This document shows positions 25,402-33,645 of a stretch of 64,000 nt of DNA, one piece after another. Within the stretch, counting starts at the first letter, position 1. Each line of letters opens with the position of its first letter. The notes beneath the pieces were generated by a model that saw only the letters and a list, made by a program, of their open reading frames with translations, searched no databases and had not been told where the DNA came from. The position numbers and the translations under genes are program-made. This DNA comes from Acidimicrobiales bacterium (GTDB lineage: Bacteria; Actinomycetota; Acidimicrobiia; Acidimicrobiales; JAHEJN01): assembly GCA_024638845.1 (NCBI GenBank), contig JAHEJN010000001.1:20344-84343 (forward strand), read 5' to 3'.

Positions 25402-26358
25402 TCAACCAGGCGGATCTCGGTACTCGACCCCGGGCAGAATGCACAGCATCTCGTATACGAGATTGGCCGCCGTGAGCGCGGTGGCTCCGGAGGTGTCGTA
25501 GATGGGAGCGACCTCGACCAGGTCGCAGCCCACGACATCGAGCCCGCGACAACCTCGGATGATCTCGAGCGCCTGAGGCACGGTGAGCCCTCCAACCTCG
25601 GGGGTTCCGGTACCGGGAGCGAACGACGGGTCGAGCCCGTCGATGTCGAAGCTCAGGTACACCGGCCCACCGCCCACCTTGTCCCGCACCTCCTCCATGA
25701 GCGGCATCAGCGACCGGTGCCAGCACTCCTCGATCTGCACGACGCGAAAGCCCTGGTCACGAGACCAGTCGAAGTCGTCGGCTGCGTACCCAGTGCCGCG
25801 CATGCCGATCTGGACTACTCGGTCGCCGTCGAGCAGGCCCTCTTCGACCGCCCGACGGAACGGCGTGCCGTGGGTGATCTGCTCGCCGAACATCGTGTCG
25901 TTGATGTCGGTATGGGCATCGATGTGCACCATGCCGAGGGGTCCGTGCCGCTTGGCCATGGCCCGCAAGATGGGCAACGCGATGGTGTGATCTCCTCCGA
26001 GGGTGGCGGGCACGACGCCGTGGGCGAGGAGCGAGGCGTAGTGCGCTTCGATGCGGTCGACCGAATCGGCCAGGTTGAACGGGTTGGTGGCGACGTCGCC
26101 GAGATCGTCGATGCGCAGACTGTCGAAGGGCGCGGCGCGAGTAGCCATGTTGTAGGGCCGCAGCAGCACCGACTCGTCGCGGATGCCACGCGGGCCGAAG
26201 CGGGCGCCGGGTCGGTTCGACGTGCCGAGGTCGAAGGGCACACCGACCACGCCGACATCGACGTCGACCGCGCTGGAGGTGGCCGGCAGACGCATGAACG
26301 TGGCGATGCCTCCGAACCGAGGCATCTCGTTGCCGCCGAGCGGTTGCGGATTGGTCAT
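25402..26358 (-). CDS. ureohydrolase (agmatinase/guanidino-acid hydrolase family)
   Basis: A 318-residue binuclear manganese enzyme that releases urea from a guanidino compound. Metal ligands are present in order: His in LGGDHT, the Asp-His-Asp set in HIDAHTD, and the paired Asp in SFDIDGLDPSFAPG, followed by TGTPEVGG. The last phrase and PRFGGIATFMRLP at the N-terminus are typical of agmatinase, guanidinobutyrase and guanidinopropionase. Arginase is less likely. ATG 26358 overlaps the stop of the glycosyltransferase gene (ATGA). With the aminotransferase two genes on it could serve arginine or agmatine degradation. Confidence 0.88.
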   Translation of the reverse strand: MTNPQPLGGNEMPRFGGIATFMRLPATSSAVDVDVGVVGVPFDLGTSNRPGARFGPRGIRDESVLLRPYNMATRAAPFDSLRIDDLGDVATNPFNLADSVDRIEAHYASLLAHGVVPATLGGDHTIALPILRAMAKRHGPLGMVHIDAHTDINDTMFGEQITHGTPFRRAVEEGLLDGDRVVQIGMRGTGYAADDFDWSRDQGFRVVQIEECWHRSLMPLMEEVRDKVGGGPVYLSFDIDGLDPSFAPGTGTPEVGGLTVPQALEIIRGCRGLDVVGCDLVEVAPIYDTSGATALTAANLVYEMLCILPGVEYRDPPG

Positions 26359-27350
26359 CCTGGCCCCCGGAGGCCAGCACCGGTGCTGTACTTCGACGGC
26401 GGCACCCCGGTCTCGAGCTCGAGGCGACGTACGCGCTCGAGGGTCTGCTGGCTCACCGCTCGGTGCGAGGCGATGAGATCGGCCACCACCGCCAGCACGG
26501 CCACCTGCACCGCGGCCGCGACGAGGATCGACCCGAGGATGATCGACTGGACGTGACCGCTGCGGTCGCCGTTGAGAATCCAGTCCCACAGGAAGGGCTG
26601 GAAGCAGATGAGGGCCCCGAGCAGCATGAGGGCGGAGATGGCGCCGAAGAACCGCATCGGACGGTAGGCGGCGAACACGCGGGTGATGGTGCCCGCGTTG
26701 GTCTTGATGTAGCTGGCCGACGAGCCGAACAACCGCGAATCTCGCAACTTCGGGTTGGTGTCGACCCGCACGTTCTCGATGGCGGTGCCGATGCGACCGG
26801 CCTGGATGATCGACTCGATGGTGTAGGTGTAGCGGTTCACGACCAGCAGCCGAAGCGCAGCGTCGCGGCTGTAGGCGCGGAACCCGGTGGTGGTGTCGGG
26901 GATGTCGGTGTCACTCGCCCGGCGCACCACCCAGCTGCCGAGACCCTGGAGGCGCTTCTTGGTCCACGAGAACTCGCCGATCTCGCTGATCTTGCGGTTG
27001 CCGACCACCAGGTCGGCCCGGCCGGAGAGGATCGGCTCGACCAACGCGGGGATGGCCGCGGCGTCGTACTGGTTGTCGGCATCGGTGTTGACGATGACGT
27101 CGGCCCCCAGCTTGAGCGCGGCATCGAGACCGGCTTGGAACGCGGTGGCCAATCCGCGGTTCTGCGGCAGCCGAAGGATGTGGTCGACGCCGAGCTCGGC
27201 TGCCACCAGTGAGGTGCGGTCGCTGGAGCCGTCGTCGATGACCATGTGTTCGACGGTGTCGAAGCCCGGCACCTCGCGGGGCAGCTCCGGCAGGCTGACC
27301 GGCAGCTGGTCCTCCTCGTTCAGACACGGCACCTGGATGATCAGCTTCAC
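26355..27350 (-). CDS. family 2 glycosyltransferase with C-terminal membrane anchor
   Basis: A 331-residue GT2 enzyme of the dolichol-phosphate mannose synthase-like/DPG synthase group. The catalytic domain starts KLIIQVPCLNEEDQLP and contains VIDDGSSDRT and the DxD-type NTDADNQYD for nucleotide-sugar and metal binding. TTGFRAYSRDAAL is the acceptor region. Two membrane helices follow (about residues 215-240 and 255-280), and a basic tail faces the cytoplasm. It probably loads a sugar onto a polyprenyl phosphate. The start is GTG 27350, with TACAGT 7 bases upstream and no Shine-Dalgarno sequence. The stop overlaps the ureohydrolase start. Confidence 0.88.
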   Translation of the reverse strand: MKLIIQVPCLNEEDQLPVSLPELPREVPGFDTVEHMVIDDGSSDRTSLVAAELGVDHILRLPQNRGLATAFQAGLDAALKLGADVIVNTDADNQYDAAAIPALVEPILSGRADLVVGNRKISEIGEFSWTKKRLQGLGSWVVRRASDTDIPDTTTGFRAYSRDAALRLLVVNRYTYTIESIIQAGRIGTAIENVRVDTNPKLRDSRLFGSSASYIKTNAGTITRVFAAYRPMRFFGAISALMLLGALICFQPFLWDWILNGDRSGHVQSIILGSILVAAAVQVAVLAVVADLIASHRAVSQQTLERVRRLELETGVPPSKYSTGAGLRGPG

Positions 27351-27357
27351 GGTGGCG

Positions 27358-27363
27358 ACTGTA
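27358..27363 (-). promoter_or_regulatory. candidate -10 element of a leaderless promoter
   Basis: Minus-strand TACAGT lies 7 bases before the GTG start at 27350. Confidence 0.45.
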
Positions 27364-27390
27364 GTGGTGGGCGGCAGTGGCGGGCGGCGC

Positions 27391-28458
27391 TCAGGAAGCC
27401 AACGCGGCGCCGAGGTCGGGCACACCGACCGACTCGGCCGCGGCGACCAACCCCGCGACCGTGTTGTCGTCGACCGGAATGCCTGCGGTCCTGGCGACGC
27501 GTGACCGTTGTTCGGGCTGACCGGGCAGCAGGATCTCGTCGAACCCCTCGCGGAGACGGGCCGTGACCGCGTAATCGAGAAACGCGTGCGCCTCACGACG
27601 GAAGCCCTCGGCATCACCGACCGCAGCCGGGTCGATGGCGATCGTGAGCATGTTGTTGATGATCGCGTCGTCACGCTCGTTCCCGGGCTGGATGGTGGGG
27701 CCTCCGATGAGCGCGGCGCCGAGCAGCTCACACATCATCGCCAGGCCCGACCCCTTGTGGTCGCCCATGGCGACGAGTGCGCCCTGACGGGGATGAGCGA
27801 ACATGCCCGACGGATCGGTGGTCACCCGCCCCTCGCCGTCGAGCAGCGCCCCCTCGGCCACCGGCCGACCCTCTTCGAAAGCGACGCGCGCCTTGCCGAG
27901 GGCGATGACGCTGGTGGCCATGTCGAGCATGGCCATCGGCTCGGCGCCCGAACCGGGAATGGCCACACAGATCGGATTGGTGGCGAAACGACTCTCGGCT
28001 CCTCCGTACGGCGCGACGATGGCCGGGTGTCCGGCCACGTTCACGAAGTGGACGGCCACGTGACCGGCCGCCGCGATCTGCTCTCCCCAGTGTCCGATGC
28101 GGCCGAGGTGGTAGCTGTTGCGCAGCCCGATCAACGCCAGGCCGTGTTCGGCGACGCGCTCGATCGCGGTGTCGACGGCGACCTGGCCGACAGCCGCCCC
28201 GAAGCCCCGACCACCGTCGAACACGACGACGGCCCCGCTGTCGCGAACGACGGTGGGCTGTTGGTTCACGACGAGGCGACCGGCGAGGACGTTCGCGATG
28301 TAGTCGGGCAACATGCCCACTCCGTGGCTGTCGTGACCGGCCAGGTTGGAACCGACCAACTGGACCGCCACCAGGGAGGCCTCCCGGGCGGTGCTGCCGG
28401 CGGACACCACCACCCCCTGGACGAAGCGATGCAGGTCATGGGCAGAGAAAGTGGGCAC
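27391..28458 (-). CDS. Ldh family malate/L-lactate/ureidoglycolate-type dehydrogenase
   Basis: A 355-residue NAD(P)-dependent oxidoreductase of the type-2 malate/lactate dehydrogenase family (also ureidoglycolate, sulfolactate and delta-1-piperideine-2-carboxylate reductases). Landmarks are GSNLAGHDSHGVGMLPDYI near residue 40, RNSYHLGRIGHW with the catalytic His, GGAESRFATNPICVAIP and MGDHKGSGLAMMCELL. The family does not use a classical Rossmann fold. The physiological substrate is unknown. GTG 28458 is preceded by TAGGTT 6 bases upstream within the end of the MFS gene. Confidence 0.85.
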   Translation of the reverse strand: MPTFSAHDLHRFVQGVVVSAGSTAREASLVAVQLVGSNLAGHDSHGVGMLPDYIANVLAGRLVVNQQPTVVRDSGAVVVFDGGRGFGAAVGQVAVDTAIERVAEHGLALIGLRNSYHLGRIGHWGEQIAAAGHVAVHFVNVAGHPAIVAPYGGAESRFATNPICVAIPGSGAEPMAMLDMATSVIALGKARVAFEEGRPVAEGALLDGEGRVTTDPSGMFAHPRQGALVAMGDHKGSGLAMMCELLGAALIGGPTIQPGNERDDAIINNMLTIAIDPAAVGDAEGFRREAHAFLDYAVTARLREGFDEILLPGQPEQRSRVARTAGIPVDDNTVAGLVAAAESVGVPDLGAALAS

Positions 28459-28464
28459 AGCCGA

Positions 28465-28470
28465 AACCTA
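28465..28470 (-). promoter_or_regulatory. candidate -10 element of a leaderless promoter
   Basis: Minus-strand TAGGTT lies 6 bases before GTG 28458 and overlaps the stop of the upstream MFS gene, so the dehydrogenase could have its own promoter. Confidence 0.4.
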
Positions 28471-29706
28471 GCTCCCCAGCGACGACATCGACCCGCCGCG
28501 ACCCCAGAGCAACGACGCCAGCGCGGCCGCGCCGAAGAACAAGTACGCCGCGCCGAGGGGCGTTGCCGATCCGTCGACGGTGGCGCTGACCAGCGAGGCG
28601 AGCACCGCACCACCGATCGTCGACATGGTTCCGATGATGCCCGAGCCGGTGCCGGCGAAGCGGCCGAGGGGTTGCATGGCGAGGCTGTTCGCCGTGGGCA
28701 GCATCACCGCATGGAACGCGTTGAGCACCACCAGCAGGCCGATCCACGGCCAGAACGCGGGCGATCCGCCCGCAGCCGCCGTGAGCGCGTAGAACACCGC
28801 TGCGACCGCGACGTATCCGACCGTGATGGCCAGCATCACTCGTTCGGCACCGAGTCTCGGAATGAGGCGAGCCACGAGCAGGTTCGCGGCCGCCATCACG
28901 AGCGCCCCGCCGGCGAAGAAGAAGGCGAACTGATCGCCGCGACCGAACACGTCGTCGAAGATCAGCTCCGAGCTCCCGAGGAAGGTGACGAAGGCGCCGA
29001 GCTCGAACATCACCAACAGGGCGTGACCCATCGCCCAGCGCGACCCCACCACGATCCCGGCACTGCGACGGGTGCGCTCGAAGGTGAGGGGGATCCGGTC
29101 GGCCGGCGCCAGGGTCTCCTCGAAGCGGTACGACCACAGCCCCAGCATGACGCCCACCAGCGCCATGAACACGAAGATCGCCTCCCACGAGCTCAGGGCG
29201 AGAATCGCCTGGCCGAACAGTGGCGCCACCGCCGGCGCCAGCATGAAGAACATCATCACCAAAGCCATCACCCGGGCCATGGCGTCGCCGTGCCAGCGAT
29301 CGCGAGCCACCGCCATGGCCATCGCACGAGGCGTCGACGCCCCGAGGCCCATGACGAATCGCAGAACCATCGCCACCTCGAGGGTGGGGGCGATCACCAC
29401 ACCGAGGGCGGCGAGAACGAAGACCGCCAGTCCGACGAAGATCACCGGTCGGCGGCCGAAACGATCGGCAAAGGGCCCACATACCAGCTGCCCCATGCCC
29501 AGACCGATGAGGTAGAAGGTGACCAGCAATGACACCTGGGTGGCGTCGGGATCGAGATCGAACGCGGTGCGAATGTCTCCCAGGGCCGGCAACAAGACGT
29601 CGATGCCGATGGCGGTGATGCCCGTGAGAGCGCCCAGGAACGCGATCGTCTCGCGTTCGCCCTGCCGGGGCTCGGCGACGCGGGTGCTAGGCGGAGCGGG
29701 GAGCAA
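28468..29706 (-). CDS. MFS transporter, Bcr/CflA-type drug:proton antiporter
   Basis: A 412-residue major facilitator with 12 predicted helices. The motif-A loop is GPFADRFGRRPVI between helices 2 and 3. The start of helix 1 (GALTGITAIGIDVLLPALGDI) and RFVMGLGASTPRAMAMAVARD are typical of the Bcr/CflA subfamily that exports drugs or small metabolites. The likely start is TTG 29706, overlapping the FAH gene by 20 bases; no better ATG or GTG lies before helix 1. It stands between a FAH-family and an Ldh-family gene, so it may move a catabolic intermediate instead of a drug. Confidence 0.85.
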   Translation of the reverse strand: MLPAPPSTRVAEPRQGERETIAFLGALTGITAIGIDVLLPALGDIRTAFDLDPDATQVSLLVTFYLIGLGMGQLVCGPFADRFGRRPVIFVGLAVFVLAALGVVIAPTLEVAMVLRFVMGLGASTPRAMAMAVARDRWHGDAMARVMALVMMFFMLAPAVAPLFGQAILALSSWEAIFVFMALVGVMLGLWSYRFEETLAPADRIPLTFERTRRSAGIVVGSRWAMGHALLVMFELGAFVTFLGSSELIFDDVFGRGDQFAFFFAGGALVMAAANLLVARLIPRLGAERVMLAITVGYVAVAAVFYALTAAAGGSPAFWPWIGLLVVLNAFHAVMLPTANSLAMQPLGRFAGTGSGIIGTMSTIGGAVLASLVSATVDGSATPLGAAYLFFGAAALASLLWGRGGSMSSLGS

Positions 29707-30523
29707 GGATCTCGTTGCGGAGCTCGCCGATGCCGGCGACGGTCGTGACGAGCGTGTCGCCCGCCGCCATGAACTCCGGAGGCGTGCGGGCCCGACCGAC
29801 TCCGCTCGGTGTGCCGGTGGCGACGATGTCGCCCGGATCGAGCGTCATGATCTTCGACAGGTCGACGACGATGTCGATGGGGCTGAACACCAGCTCCCGG
29901 GTGTTCGACGACTGCTTCACCACCCCGCTGAGCTCGGTGGTGATGTCGAGGCCGAGGCCGTCGCCGATCTCGTCGGTGGTGACCACGCAGGGACCGACCG
30001 GGGTCGAGCCCTCGAAGGTCTTACCGGCGAGGAACTGTGAGGTGCGCATCTGCCAGTCGCGCATCGACACATCGTTCACGACGGTGAATCCGGCGATGGC
30101 CGCGGCCGCCTCCCGGTCGCCGGCGAGGCGGACCGATCGACCGATCACGATCGCCAGCTCACCCTCCCAGTCGACGTCGGCCGAGATCGCGGGATCGGGC
30201 AACACGATCGGGTCGTTCGGACCGATCAGGGCACGCCGGTACTTGGCGAAGTACGTGGGATGTGACGGAGTGTCGCGGCCGGTCTCTGCGATGTGGTCGG
30301 CGTAGTTGAGACCAACACACACGATCTTGTCGGGATTCGGCACCACCGGCGCCAGGTCGCATTCGGCGTAGGCCACCGTGGGACCCGACGCCGATCGGGC
30401 GGCATCGAGACCACCCGCGGCCAGCAGGGCGCCCACGTCGTCGAAGTCGAGGAGGGTGACGACATCGTCGTCGACCCGACCGGCTCGGTGGACTCCATCG
30501 ACCCTCACGGTCACGAGCTTCAT
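29687..30523 (-). CDS. fumarylacetoacetate hydrolase family protein
   Basis: A 278-residue metal-dependent hydrolase, isomerase or decarboxylase of the FAH superfamily. The catalytic core begins at KIVCVGLNYADHIAE (the His is the general base). The metal-ligand acidic set follows in DWEGELAIVIGR, then NDVSMRDWQ and the closing TGTPSGVG. The N-terminal 70 residues form the FAH_N domain. Relatives act on acylpyruvates, homoprotocatechuate-pathway intermediates or oxaloacetate; the substrate is unknown. ATG 30523 follows a good Shine-Dalgarno sequence (AGGAG). An ATG at 30580 would add 19 atypical residues. It is the first gene of a seven-gene leftward run. Confidence 0.88.
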   Translation of the reverse strand: MKLVTVRVDGVHRAGRVDDDVVTLLDFDDVGALLAAGGLDAARSASGPTVAYAECDLAPVVPNPDKIVCVGLNYADHIAETGRDTPSHPTYFAKYRRALIGPNDPIVLPDPAISADVDWEGELAIVIGRSVRLAGDREAAAAIAGFTVVNDVSMRDWQMRTSQFLAGKTFEGSTPVGPCVVTTDEIGDGLGLDITTELSGVVKQSSNTRELVFSPIDIVVDLSKIMTLDPGDIVATGTPSGVGRARTPPEFMAAGDTLVTTVAGIGELRNEILAPRSA

Positions 30524-30630
30524 GCTGAGCACTCCTGGCGCCTCAGGTTCGCAGGGCTGCGATCCTGGCGCGTCGACCATACTTCCAACGCGGGCAAACG
30601 CTCGAAGTGCTCCGCTGTCTGCGGTCGTGG

Positions 30631-30636
30631 AATACT
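30631..30636 (+). promoter_or_regulatory. candidate -10 element of the MMPL gene
   Basis: AATACT lies 26 bases before ATG 30663 in the 139-base divergent region between the FAH and MMPL genes. The MMPL gene also has a Shine-Dalgarno sequence (GGGGGAAGG). Nothing else is recognised in this gap. Confidence 0.3.
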
Positions 30637-30662
30637 GAGCGCCGACTCAAGGGGGAAGGTCC

Positions 30663-33635
30663 ATGACTTCGAGGGAATCGATGTGGAGGGCAGCAGGGCT
30701 GCAACTCGGCAAGCACTGGAAGCTCGTTGCTCTCGGCGTGGTGGCGTTCACCGCCGTCTTGTTGATCGGGCTGTCGCAGGTGGAGTTCGCCACCGGCCAG
30801 GACAGCTACCTCAACAAGGACTCCCAAGCCGCCATCGACAACGTCGAGTTCCAGAGCCAGTTCGGCGGCGAGACCCTGGTGCTGTTGATCACCGCCGACG
30901 ACGACCACGACGTCTCCGATTTGTTCTCGGGCGCCAACCTCACCGAGCTCGAACGACTCACGGCCGAGCTCGAAGCCATCCCCGAGGCATTCGCGGTCAT
31001 CACCCCGCGGGTGTCGCTCGAATGGAGCGACGCGCTCATCAAGGGCCCCGGTCGCGAGGCGCTGCTCAATGCCGCGTCACGTGATCCCGATCCGGACGGC
31101 GTCGCGGCTCGCAATGCCGACGTCCAGATCAGCCTGGCCCGCCTCGGCGCGGTGACCGACCAGGAGATCGGGAACCCCGACTGGGCCGACCTGCTCATCT
31201 TCGGGAACGACGGGTTTGCGGTGACCGACGGCGAGATCGTCGCCCCCGCCGACGCCGATCGTGCGATCCGCCTGTCGCTGGCCAGCACCTTCCCCAGCCA
31301 GAAGGTGGCCGTCGGTGGTGTCGTGCTGCCCGGCAATGCGACCCTCGACGAGCAGTCAGCGGGCACCGAGAAGATCCTCGAGGTGCTCGAGACGGCCGAC
31401 CTCGAGGGCTTCGAGCTGATACCGACCGGCTCTCCGGTGTATCTGCGGGAGATCAACGACTACCTCAAGGGGGGCCTGGTCACGCTGGGCCTGGCCGCCA
31501 TCGCCGTCATGGCGGTGATCCTGATCTTCCTGTTCCGCGTGCGGTGGCGCCTGCTCCCCCTGCTCAGCGTGGTGATGGGCGTGATCTGGACGTTCTCGCT
31601 TCTCGGCCTGATCGGTATCGACCTGTCGCTGGTCACCATCTCGGGTCTTCCGATCCTCATCGGCCTCGGCATCGACTTCTCCATCCAGATCCACAACCGC
31701 ATCGAGGAGGAGTCCGCCCTCGATCGCGATCCGCATCCCATCTCCGAGACCCTGGCCAACGTCGGCCCTGCCCTGGTGGTGGCCACGGTCGGGTCGGCGC
31801 TCGCGTTCCTCGCGCTCCAGATCTCCCAGGTGCCGATGATCCGCGACTTCGGCGTGATGCTGGCCATCGGCGTGGTGCTCCTGTTGGTGGGCGGCATCAT
31901 CTTGCCCTCCACCATTCTGGGCGTGCGTGAGTACCGGCACCGCACCGACACCCGCAAGCCGTCGTTTGTCGAGCGCATCGTCGTCTTCCTCGGCTCCATG
32001 CCGTCCAAGGTCGGCCCGATCCTGGTGGTCACCGCCGTCGCCCTCTTCGCGATCGGGGTGGCCGTCGAGGGCCAGACCAAGATCGAGTCCGACCCCATCA
32101 AGTGGATCGATCAGGGGTCACAGGTCGTCGCCGACGTCGACACCCTCGAGGAGCGCACCGGCTTCTCGACGACCCTCGGCATCCTCGTCGAGGCCAACAA
32201 CACCCTCGACCCCAGCGTGAACGACCTGATCTGGGACTTCACCCTCGATGCCGAGCAGCGACCTGCTGTCGTCACCACCTCCAGCGTGGTGAACACGATG
32301 GGCAAGATCCTGCTCATCCCGGGCGCGACCGCGCTCACTCCGACGTCGGCCGAGCTCCAGGCCGCCATCGACGTCATGCCGCCGGCCATCGCCAGGGCGC
32401 TGCTCAACGACGATGGTACGGCCACGCAGCTCAACCTGCGGTTGGCCGGAGCCAGCCTCGAAGAGCGGGCCGAGATCGTTGCTGAGCTCGAGGCGGATCT
32501 CGAGAGTCGTATCGCGGCGCTCGAGGTGCCCGCCGACAGCGTCCTCAACCAAGGCCTCGACGCCGGAGAGCCGCAAGTGCGGGCCGTTCCTGCCGGTCTG
32601 GCCGTGGTCGGCGTCGGGTTGCTCGAGAACCTGTCGGCCAACCGCGCCATCCTCACCTACCTGGGTCTGGCCATCGTGGCGTTGTGGTTGCTCGTGAGGT
32701 ACCGCTCGATCACCCGGGCCGCTCTGGCCCTGGTGCCGGTCAGCCTGGCGGTCGGCATCTCGTCGATCATCGTGGGCCTGCTCGGAATCACCCTGAGCCC
32801 GCTCACGACGGTCGGCGGGCCGCTGGTCATCGCGACCTGTTCGGAGTTCGCCGTCCTCATCCTTGCGCGCTACATCGAGGAGCGACAGCGTGGCCTCGAG
32901 CCGCGTGCGGCGAGCGACACGGCATCGGGTCGCACCGGCCGGGCGTTCTTCACGTCGGCGGCCACGACCATCGGGGGCTTCGCGGTGTTGATGGTGTCGC
33001 CCTTGCCCCTGCTGCGCGACTTCGGTGTCATCGTCACCCTGAACGTCGCCATCGCCCTGCTGGCCGCGCTCGTCATCATGCCGCCGCTCGTGGTCTGGGC
33101 CGACGAGAGGGGCTGGCTCGGTGTGAAACAGCAGCCCGGTGCGGTGAAGCTCGCCGCCCACGATCGCACCCAGGCCGTCGGCGCCGGCATCGCCGCCGCA
33201 GTCGTGATCCTCACCGGCATCGGGCTCTACGCCGCGGCCGAGACATCGAGCGGCGAGGCCCAGGAACTGGCCTTCGTCGCGGTCCCGTTGCCGACCCCGA
33301 CTCCGGCGCCCACGCCGACCCCTGCCCCCGAGACCGAGCCCTCCGACGACGGCGAGACAGCGGCCATCGACGTCACCCAGTTCGGAACCGACCGACCCGA
33401 GGGGCTGGTCGGAGGGATCCTGTTCGATCTCCTCACCGCCGAGGGCGTCGATCCCCAGCTCGCGGTGTGCACCGCCGAGACGCTGCTCTCGCGTGCCACC
33501 GAAGCCGATCTCATCGCATCGGGTCTGGCCACCTTCAGCGACGAATCGCTGGTGCCGGTGATCGCGGCCGGGCTCGATTGCGGCGTGACCCAGGAGCAGA
33601 TCGACGCCACGATCGCCACCGCCCGCGCCGGCTGA
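30663..33635 (+). CDS. MMPL/RND-superfamily exporter with extra C-terminal domain
   Basis: A 990-residue proton-driven exporter of the MMPL/hydrophobe-amphiphile efflux-3 type, exporting lipids or other hydrophobic molecules. There are two homologous halves, each with one helix, a large extracytoplasmic loop and five further helices. GLPILIGLGIDFSIQIHNR (first half, near residue 335) and CSEFAVLILARYIEE (second half) are the helix-4 motifs of the proton relay. Beyond helix 12 the protein continues with a thirteenth hydrophobic segment (AAAVVILTGIGLYAAA), a TPTPAP-type linker and a 75-residue domain with two Cys (AVCTAE and LDCGVT). This tail is unusual and would lie outside the membrane. Gene position gives no cargo hint. 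Confidence 0.88.
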   Translation: MTSRESMWRAAGLQLGKHWKLVALGVVAFTAVLLIGLSQVEFATGQDSYLNKDSQAAIDNVEFQSQFGGETLVLLITADDDHDVSDLFSGANLTELERLTAELEAIPEAFAVITPRVSLEWSDALIKGPGREALLNAASRDPDPDGVAARNADVQISLARLGAVTDQEIGNPDWADLLIFGNDGFAVTDGEIVAPADADRAIRLSLASTFPSQKVAVGGVVLPGNATLDEQSAGTEKILEVLETADLEGFELIPTGSPVYLREINDYLKGGLVTLGLAAIAVMAVILIFLFRVRWRLLPLLSVVMGVIWTFSLLGLIGIDLSLVTISGLPILIGLGIDFSIQIHNRIEEESALDRDPHPISETLANVGPALVVATVGSALAFLALQISQVPMIRDFGVMLAIGVVLLLVGGIILPSTILGVREYRHRTDTRKPSFVERIVVFLGSMPSKVGPILVVTAVALFAIGVAVEGQTKIESDPIKWIDQGSQVVADVDTLEERTGFSTTLGILVEANNTLDPSVNDLIWDFTLDAEQRPAVVTTSSVVNTMGKILLIPGATALTPTSAELQAAIDVMPPAIARALLNDDGTATQLNLRLAGASLEERAEIVAELEADLESRIAALEVPADSVLNQGLDAGEPQVRAVPAGLAVVGVGLLENLSANRAILTYLGLAIVALWLLVRYRSITRAALALVPVSLAVGISSIIVGLLGITLSPLTTVGGPLVIATCSEFAVLILARYIEERQRGLEPRAASDTASGRTGRAFFTSAATTIGGFAVLMVSPLPLLRDFGVIVTLNVAIALLAALVIMPPLVVWADERGWLGVKQQPGAVKLAAHDRTQAVGAGIAAAVVILTGIGLYAAAETSSGEAQELAFVAVPLPTPTPAPTPTPAPETEPSDDGETAAIDVTQFGTDRPEGLVGGILFDLLTAEGVDPQLAVCTAETLLSRATEADLIASGLATFSDESLVPVIAAGLDCGVTQEQIDATIATARAG

Positions 33636-33645
33636 CCCCGGTTCG

